Source: Actinomycetota bacterium (GTDB taxonomy: Bacteria > Actinomycetota > Rubrobacteria > Rubrobacterales > Rubrobacteraceae). Taken from it: a stretch of DNA of 5,605 nt. This document shows, piece after piece, positions 1-4,800 of the stretch (position 1 is the stretch's first letter; each line of letters starts with the position of its first letter). The stretch is taken from positions 1 to 5,605 of the forward strand of contig JAIVIG010000084.1 in the NCBI GenBank assembly GCA_020200675.1. The letters run 5' to 3'. A model generated the notes under the pieces. The model searched no databases. It was given only the letters and a program-made list of their open reading frames with translations, and had not been told where the DNA came from. The position numbers were made by a program, and so were the translations under genes.

Positions 1-91
1 AAGGGGCTCACCGCCGGCGCGGCACCGGTCGGTCTCCTTCCCAACACCAGCCCCCGAGCCAAGCGCCACCCACTAACACGTAAGTTGTCAT
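1..91 (-). pseudogene. Alpha/beta-hydrolase-like gene start, frame broken or cut by window edge
   Basis: The minus strand has an ATG at 91 preceded by a perfect AAGGAGG ribosome site (106-100) with an 8-base spacer. The first 17 residues read MTTYVLVGGAWLGGWCW. This closely resembles the N-terminus of small alpha/beta-hydrolase esterases, where the first strand (VLVHGAW or VLVGGAW) leads into the oxyanion-hole loop. After this the same frame gives only EGDRPVPRRR and a TGA at 10-8, so the product would be 27 residues against roughly 230-280 for the family. Skipping one base near the CCC run at 40-42 gives KETDRCRAGGEPL, which loosely resembles the family's next helix and remains open to the edge. 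I read this as a frameshifted gene or a one-base sequence error. The hydrolase identity rests on 17 residues. A genuine short peptide is the alternative but seems unlikely. The catalytic Ser and His would lie outside the window. Confidence 0.5.
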
Positions 92-99
92 CCGCAGGA

Positions 100-106
100 C
101 CTCCTT
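100..106 (-). promoter_or_regulatory. Ribosome binding site of the hydrolase-like gene
   Basis: AAGGAGG on the minus strand, 8 bases from the ATG at 91. It is the strongest ribosome site in the window and the main reason to accept that start although the frame soon breaks. Confidence 0.7.
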
Positions 107-134
107 GTTATCTAGCGGTCCCGAACGATCGTAT

Positions 135-150
135 CTCAGAGGCTCAGAGG
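135..150. repeat. Perfect 8-bp tandem duplication
   Basis: CTCAGAGG occurs twice head to tail (135-142 and 143-150) in the 149-base gap between the 63-residue gene and the hydrolase-like gene. It lies just upstream of the latter on the minus strand. The 8-bp palindrome ACGATCGT (125-132) sits beside it. On the minus strand the pair falls between a weak TTGGCC (154-149) and a TACGAT (133-128), but their 15-base spacing is short for a sigma-70 promoter. It may be a replication-slippage duplication or a pair of protein-binding half-sites. I see no terminator hairpin in this gap. Confidence 0.5.
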
Positions 151-240
151 CCAACCGGGGTGCGTGTGAGGTGTGCCGCTTCGTCGCTCTCCGGAGAAGA
201 AATCGTCTCGTTGGTGCAATGGCTGCCCGCGCGTTTCATC

Positions 241-432
241 TCAAGCAGCCTTCCTCTGGCCGGAACCTTCGGGGACGAAGAAAGCCTCGGGGTCTATCGG
301 GAAGACGAGGCGCATCCTGCGGCCTGGTTTCCCGGCACTTGCTATCTTCAGCGCCCGCTCGATGGACGGGGCAGTGATCCGCACCCGGCGCGTAAGGGCG
401 CCCTCACCGATCTCGACGGTCACGCATATCAT
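241..432 (-). CDS. Small conserved-looking protein of unknown function (63 aa)
   Basis: The ATG at 432 is preceded by AGGAGG (447-442) with a 9-base spacer, a strong ribosome site located inside the end of the upstream receiver gene. The two genes overlap by 29 bases, so translation is probably coupled. The product is 63 residues with no signal peptide or membrane segment. Short beta-like stretches (CVTVEI at 3-8, RRVRIT at 15-20, MRLVFPI at 40-46) alternate with a likely helix (SIERALKIA at 23-31), suggesting a small alpha/beta fold. The motif FPIDPEAFFV (44-53) looks like a distinctive signature. I do not recognise a family. Its position immediately after a stand-alone receiver suggests a role in the same signalling unit, but no function can be assigned. 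The ribosome site and coupling are the best evidence that it is real. Confidence 0.7.
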   Translation of the reverse strand: MICVTVEIGEGALTRRVRITAPSIERALKIASAGKPGRRMRLVFPIDPEAFFVPEGSGQRKAA

Positions 433-838
433 CTCCGTGCTCCTCCTTTTCGTGTTCCACTGCCGCTCGCCGGATCGCCGCCAGCAGCGTCTCTTCCGTC
501 TGGTGCTTGGCGACGAACGCCACCGCCCCCGCTGCCCGGGCGCGCGCCCTCATCGCGGCGTCGTCGTAGAGGGTGAAGATCACCACCGCGCTATGTGGGG
601 TGACGGTACGCAGCGTCTCGGTGATCGCGATGCCGCTCACCCCCGGCAGCTCCACGTCCATCAAAACCACGGCGGGGCGCAGGGCGCGTGCCAGCGAGAT
701 CGCCTCGGTGGCGTCGCCCGCCTCGCCGACCACCTCCAGGTCCGGTTCCAGAGCGAACCGCATCTTGAGGCCCCTCCTCACGGCCCGCTGGCAATCCACC
801 AGCAGGATCCGGATGGGTCTGGCGCCGGGGGCGTTCAA
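404..838 (-). CDS. Stand-alone response-regulator receiver with altered acidic pocket
   Basis: This 144-residue protein is a single REC domain of the NarL subgroup (about residues 9-127) with no DNA-binding output domain. Visible landmarks are phospho-acceptor D61 (in VVLMDVELPG), the switch residue T89 (VIFTL), and the conserved K111 (FVAKH). The usual DD pair that binds Mg2+ reads D15-C16, and the following His is Gln17. D-to-C needs at least two base changes, so it is unlikely to be a read error. The C-terminus is a charged tail (EHEKEEHGDDMRDRRDR). The start is TTG at 838 with a weak GGGAAG upstream. An in-frame TAG 33 bases further upstream excludes a longer protein, and no ATG fits. It overlaps the 63-residue gene and is divergent from the NarL-type regulator and large sensor. 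It could be a phosphate sink or shuttle, or a pseudo-receiver acting by protein contact. The receiver fold is sure and its role is inferred. Confidence 0.88.
   Translation of the reverse strand: MNAPGARPIRILLVDCQRAVRRGLKMRFALEPDLEVVGEAGDATEAISLARALRPAVVLMDVELPGVSGIAITETLRTVTPHSAVVIFTLYDDAAMRARARAAGAVAFVAKHQTEETLLAAIRRAAVEHEKEEHGDDMRDRRDR
442..447 (-). promoter_or_regulatory. Ribosome binding site of the 63-aa gene
   Basis: AGGAGG, within AAAAGGAGGA at 450-441 on the minus strand, 9 bases from the ATG at 432. It lies inside the last codons of the receiver gene and fixes the start of the small gene. Confidence 0.7.
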
Positions 839-882
839 GTTGCTTCCCAGGCGATCCGCGACGCCGTTCGGCTACGCACCCT

Positions 883-1008
883 TTAGCCTGGCCGGGCGGA
901 CCTTCCCCAAGGCGCCGTTCGCGATCGACGGACCCGCTGGTGGCTTTCCGTCTCGCGCTGGAGCTCCACGTGGTGTTCGCAGAGTTCGAGGCCATTCGGA
1001 TCGTCCAC
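883..1008 (-). CDS. Doubtful 41-aa open frame upstream of the receiver
   Basis: A GTG at 1008 opens a 41-residue frame ending at TAA 885-883, 44 bases before the receiver start. The first half has gene-like codons and reads VDDPNGLELCEHHVELQRE, a charged helix-like stretch. The second half is Arg-rich and low in information. No clear ribosome site precedes the GTG, and a TGA lies just upstream in frame. It could be a leader peptide or a degraded gene, but chance is at least as likely. Confidence 0.15.
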   Translation of the reverse strand: MDDPNGLELCEHHVELQRETESHQRVRRSRTAPWGRSARPG

Positions 1009-1039
1009 GTCCGATCACCGCCTTTCTACCCGTCCGCCC

Positions 1040-1069
1040 TTGACAAAAGGACCGTTTGATGGCTATCTA
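1040..1069 (+). promoter_or_regulatory. Candidate sigma-70-type promoter of the regulator/sensor operon
   Basis: A perfect TTGACA lies at 1040-1045. At 18 bases spacing the best -10 is TATCTA (1064-1069), which matches only the TAT of TATAAT, so the promoter would be weak or need an activator. It stands at the edge of the only AT-rich island in the intergenic region. Transcription from here would give a leader of about 115 bases before the ATG at 1191. Confidence 0.4.
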
Positions 1070-1082
1070 TCTTCTGTAGATA
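1068..1082. promoter_or_regulatory. AT-rich inverted repeat, possible operator
   Basis: TATCT (1068-1072) and AGATA (1078-1082) form perfect 5-bp arms around a 5-base centre, a 15-bp site over the presumed -10/start region of the operon. Spacing and position suit a dimeric regulator such as a NarL-family protein, possibly the one encoded downstream. The arms are short, so chance cannot be excluded. Confidence 0.3.
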
Positions 1083-1137
1083 AGTAAAACCCCGGGCGCG
1101 GACGCCGGCATCGGGCGGACGGTCTAATGTCGCGGGG

Positions 1138-1172
1138 AACCTTCGGTGGAGCGGGATCTCCACCTAAAGGTT
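1138..1172 (+). promoter_or_regulatory. Two-part hairpin in the leader of the regulator gene
   Basis: AACCTT (1138-1143) pairs with AAGGTT (1167-1172), and inside it GGTGGAG (1145-1151) pairs with CTCCACC (1158-1164). This gives 13 base pairs with a small 1-by-2 internal loop and a 6-base loop (CGGGAT). The element ends 7 bases before the AAGGG ribosome site of the gene at 1191. No U-run follows, so it is not a typical terminator. It could be an RNA element that affects translation or stability, or a DNA operator. Confidence 0.5.
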
Positions 1173-1179
1173 GAGAGGC

Positions 1180-1184
1180 AAGGG
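1180..1184 (+). promoter_or_regulatory. Ribosome binding site that fixes the regulator start
   Basis: AAGGG, 6 bases before ATG 1191, with a second purine stretch GAGAGG just upstream (1173-1178). This favours ATG 1191 over the in-frame GTG at 1146. Confidence 0.55.
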
Positions 1185-1190
1185 CATGCG

Positions 1191-1856
1191 ATGACGATCC
1201 GGGTCTTGATCACCGACGACCACAAGGTTGTCCGACGGGGGCTGCGCGGGTTCCTGGAGCTGGACCCGGCCCTGGAGGTCGTTGGAGAGGCTTCGAACGG
1301 CGAGGAGGCCGTGGCCATGGCCCAGCACCTCGCCCCCGACGTGGTTTTGATGGACCTCCTGATGCCGGTGATGGACGGCATAGAGGCCACGAGGCAGATC
1401 CGCAAGGAAACGCCCGACGTGGAGGTCGTCGCTTTAACCAGCGTGCTCGAAGACGCCTCGGTAACGGGGGCGATCAAGGCCGGGGCGATAGGCTACCTGC
1501 TAAAGACCACGGACGCCGACGAGCTGTGCGAGGCGATCAAGGCCGCGGCGGCCGGCCAGGTGCAGCTCGCCCCCGAGGCGGCTCTGCGCCTGATGCGCGA
1601 GGTGCGCGCCCCCGAGAGCCCAGAGGCGCTAACAGAACAGCTAACGGAGCGAGAGGTCGAGGTTTTGAAGCTAATAGCGCGTGGCAAGGCAAACAAGCAG
1701 ATCGCACGCGAGCTGTTCGTCGCCATGAGCACCATCAAGACCCACGTCAACAACCTGTACCGCAAGCTCAACGTAACCAGCCGCACCCAGGCGGCTTTGT
1801 ACGCCGCGCGCATCGGGCTCGTATCCCCCGAAGAGATCAGCGAAGAAACGCGATGA
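1191..1856 (+). CDS. NarL/LuxR-family response regulator transcription factor
   Basis: This complete 221-residue cytoplasmic DNA-binding response regulator has an N-terminal receiver (about 2-120) and a C-terminal LuxR-type helix-turn-helix (about 149-210). All phosphorylation-pocket residues are present: D9/D10 (ITDDH), acceptor D55 (VVLMDLLMP), T83 and K105 (YLLKT). The HTH shows the family signature LTEREVEVLKLIARG, then NKQIARELF and the recognition helix STIKTHVNNLYRKL. Length matches NarL, LiaR and DevR relatives. I chose ATG 1191 because AAGGG (1180-1184) lies 6 bases upstream and MTIRVLITDD is the normal start of the fold. A GTG at 1146 would add 15 residues but sits inside a hairpin. 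The stop overlaps the start of the large sensor gene (ATGA), pointing to a co-translated partner pair. It is probably phosphorylated by that sensor's kinase part and may control its own operon. Target genes are unknown. Confidence 0.93.
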   Translation: MTIRVLITDDHKVVRRGLRGFLELDPALEVVGEASNGEEAVAMAQHLAPDVVLMDLLMPVMDGIEATRQIRKETPDVEVVALTSVLEDASVTGAIKAGAIGYLLKTTDADELCEAIKAAAAGQVQLAPEAALRLMREVRAPESPEALTEQLTEREVEVLKLIARGKANKQIARELFVAMSTIKTHVNNLYRKLNVTSRTQAALYAARIGLVSPEEISEETR

Positions 1857-4800
1857 AGAAGGCCGCCGACCCCGGAGGAGGAGAGAGCTCCAACAACGTT
1901 TCTTCTTCTTCTTCTCCTCCTCCCCGCAAAAGCTTGCGCGTTCTGATCGTGGAGGACTCCTCAGACGACGCCTTGTTGGTTTTACGCGAGCTAGAGCGCG
2001 GGGGCTACGAGCCAGAGCACGAACGGGTGGAGACCCCGGAGGCGATGCGTAGGGCGCTCGGGGAAGGAGGAGGAGGAGGAGCGTGGGAGGTGGTCCTCTC
2101 GGACTGGCAGCTGCCACGTTTTTCGGGGCAGGAGGCGCTGGCGATGTTCCGCGCGACGGGATCGGAGGCGCCGTTCATCATCGTCTCAGGGAAGGTAGGG
2201 GAGGAGGCGGCGGTAGAGGCGATGAGGGGTGGGGCGCACGACTACGTGATGAAGGGGAACCTCTCGCGCCTGTGCGCGACGGTGGAGAGGGGTCTACAAG
2301 AGGCACAAGCGCGGAGGGAGCGCGAGCGGGCGGAGAAGAGCCTCAAGGAGAGCGAGGAACGCTATCGCCGGTTGGTCGAGCTCTCTCCCGACGTGATAAT
2401 CGTCCACGGTGGAGGGGAGGTCCTCTTCCTGAACACTGCGGGAGCGGAGCTCTTCGGCGCGGCCTCTCCGGAGGAGTTGATCGGCAAACCCGTAATGGAT
2501 TTCATCCATCCTGACTACCGGGAAATCGTGAGGACGAGGATCGTACGTACCCAGGAGAGAGGCGAACGCACGGACCTCATCCAGGAGAAGTTCCTCCGGC
2601 TCGACGGGCGGGCCGTGGACGTCGAGGCGGTATCGATGCCCATCGCTTACCGGGGCGAGGCGGCGACGCTGGTCGTCGTCAGAGACATAACCGGGCGCAA
2701 GCGGGCCGAGGAGGAGCGGGACCGCTTGTTCGAGTTCTCGCCCGACCTGCTCGGCGTCGCGGGTTTGGATGGGTACTTCAAGCGCGTGAATCCCGCCTTT
2801 GAGGAGACGCTCGGCTACTCCAGCGAGGAACTGCTCGCAAAACCGTTTATCGAGTGGGTTCACCCCGAGGACCGTGCGGCGACCATGAGCGAGTTGGAGA
2901 GCCTGAGCAGGGGCGTACGGACGGCTTACTTCGAGAACCGCTACCTCCGCAAGGACGGCTCCGAGGTCTGGCTGGAGTGGAAGGCCGTCCCGGTCGTGAA
3001 AGAAGCCGTGATCTACGCCACCGCCCGCGACGTCACCGAGCGCAAGCAGGCGGAGGAAGCGCTGAGGCGGCGGGACGCCATCCTCAGGGCTGTGGCGTTC
3101 GCCGCGGAGCGCTTCCTTAAACAGGCGACCCCCTGGCAGGAGAGCGCGCAGGAGGTATTGGAGCGGCTCGGCCAGGCTGCCGAGGTGAGCCGCGTCTACA
3201 TCTTCGAGAACTACGCGGGCGTTGATGGCACTACGTTGCCCGCCAAGAGATACGAGTGGTTGGCGCCGGACGTCCCGGCTGGGGCGGATAACCCCACGAT
3301 GATAGATCTCCCGGACTGGGCCGCCGACTACAGCCGCTGGGGGGAGATTTTGGGTCGGGGAGAGCTACTGTGCGGCCACACACGAGAGTTCCCGCAAGAA
3401 GAGCAGCCGATGCTCGAGGCAGAGGGCGTACTATCCATAGCGCTCGTGTCGATCTTCGTCGAAGGGGAGTGGTGGGGGTTTATCGGGTTCGATGAGTGCT
3501 TCGCCGAGCGCGAGTGGTCCGCCGCCGAGACAGAGGCGCTCCAGGCCGCCGCCAACACTTTAGGCGCGGCCATCCAGCGCGAGCGGGCCGAAGAGGCGAT
3601 CAGGCAGAGCGAGCAGCTCTACCGCACGGTGATCGAACAGGCCACGGAGTACATCTCTCTGGTCGACGCCGAGACCAAGCGTTTCGTGGGATCCAACCCC
3701 ACCTTCCGCGAGGCGCTGGGTTACACGGAGGAAGAACTCAGACATATGACGCTCTACGACATCGTCGCCCACGATCGGGAGAGCATCGACAGGAACGCCA
3801 GGCGGGTCCTACAGAGGGGCCGCTACTCCATCGGCGAGAGGAAGCATCGCCGCAAGGACGGTTCGCTGGTAGACGTCGAGGTCAGCGCGAGCGCGATTTC
3901 GTACGGTGGCAGGGAAGTGGTTTGTGTCGTCGGGCACGACGTCACCGAGCGCCGGCGGAAAGAGGAGGAACTACGGGAGAGCCAGCGGGCTCTCTCTACG
4001 CTGATGAGCAACCTCCCCGGCATGGCCTACCGTTGCTGCAACGACCCGGACTGGACCATGAAGTTCGTCAGCGAGGGGTGCCTGGAGCTAACCGGCTACC
4101 CACCCGGCGATCTCATCGGCAACCGGCTAAGGTCCTACGGGGATCTGATCCACCCGGACGACCAGGAAGCGGTGTGGGAGAGCGTGCAGGCCGCCCTGCG
4201 CGAGCGCCTCACCTTCCAGTTCAACTACCGGATCACGACCGCCTCGGGAGATACGAAATGGGTCTGGGAGCAGGGCCGCGGGGTCTTCTCCCCCGAGGGG
4301 ACATTGCTGGCGCTGGAAGGTTTCATCACCGATACGACCGAGCAGGTGCGAGCGGAGCGGGCGCTGCGAGAGAGTGAGGAGCGTTTCCGGGCCACGTTCG
4401 AGCAGGCCGCCGTCGGCGTGGCGCACGTCGCCTTCGACGGAAGCTGGCTGAGGGTCAACCAAAAACTGTGCGAGATCGTAGGTTACACACGCGAAGAGCT
4501 GCTCGAACGGACGTTCCAGGACATCACCCACCCCGACGACCTGGAGGCCGACCTCGAGCACCTGGGCCAACTGCTCTCCGGAGAGATCCCGCGGTACTCG
4601 ATGGAGAAGCGGTATTTGCGCAGGGACGGCTCCATGGTTTGGATCAACCTGACCACGTCGCTCGGGCGCGATCCCTCGGGAGAGCCGAAGTACTTCATCG
4701 CCATCGTCGAAGACATCACCGAGCGCAAGCGGGTCAGGGATGCGCTGGTACACAGCGAAGAACGCTACCGGGCGGTGGTCGAGCAGGCCGCCGAAGGCAT

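Larger units (their letters stand above)
839..1190. promoter_or_regulatory. Divergent intergenic control region
   Basis: This stretch of about 350 bases separates the minus-strand receiver gene from the plus-strand regulator/sensor operon and must contain promoters for both. The left half (839-1030) is GC-rich and shows no convincing promoter for the receiver. The right half has a consensus -35 hexamer, an AT-rich island (about 1054-1089) unlike its surroundings, and a 35-base hairpin before the regulator gene. Apart from one doubtful 41-codon frame I see no gene in it. Confidence 0.6.

Noticed and set aside
1..576. Plus-strand frame open from the left edge for 192 codons
   Set aside because: It is antisense to the hydrolase-like start, the 63-residue gene and part of the receiver gene, has no family resemblance, and has only a TTG start without a ribosome site.
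591..995. Minus-strand frame of 134 codons over the receiver gene
   Set aside because: It is another reading frame on the same strand as the receiver gene. The receiver frame carries the D, T and K signature residues and this one has none.
173..1043. Overlapping plus-strand frames at 173-886 and 573-1043
   Set aside because: They are antisense shadows of the receiver gene, rich in Arg, Ala and Pro with no domain motifs.
1041..1046. TTGTCA on the minus strand as -35 of a receiver promoter
   Set aside because: No acceptable -10 hexamer occurs 16-19 bases downstream; the match only reflects the opposite-strand TTGACA.
1138..1172. Hairpin as an intrinsic terminator
   Set aside because: No U-run follows the stem and a ribosome site and gene start lie directly downstream.
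1146..1190. GTG at 1146 as the regulator start
   Set aside because: It would add 15 residues not typical of the family, lies inside a hairpin, and ATG 1191 has a better ribosome site.
2083..4377. Plus-strand frames at 2083-2514, 2854-3120 and 3496-4377
   Set aside because: They are alternate frames within the sensor gene, Arg/Gly/Pro-rich and without motifs, while the sensor frame is continuous through all of them.
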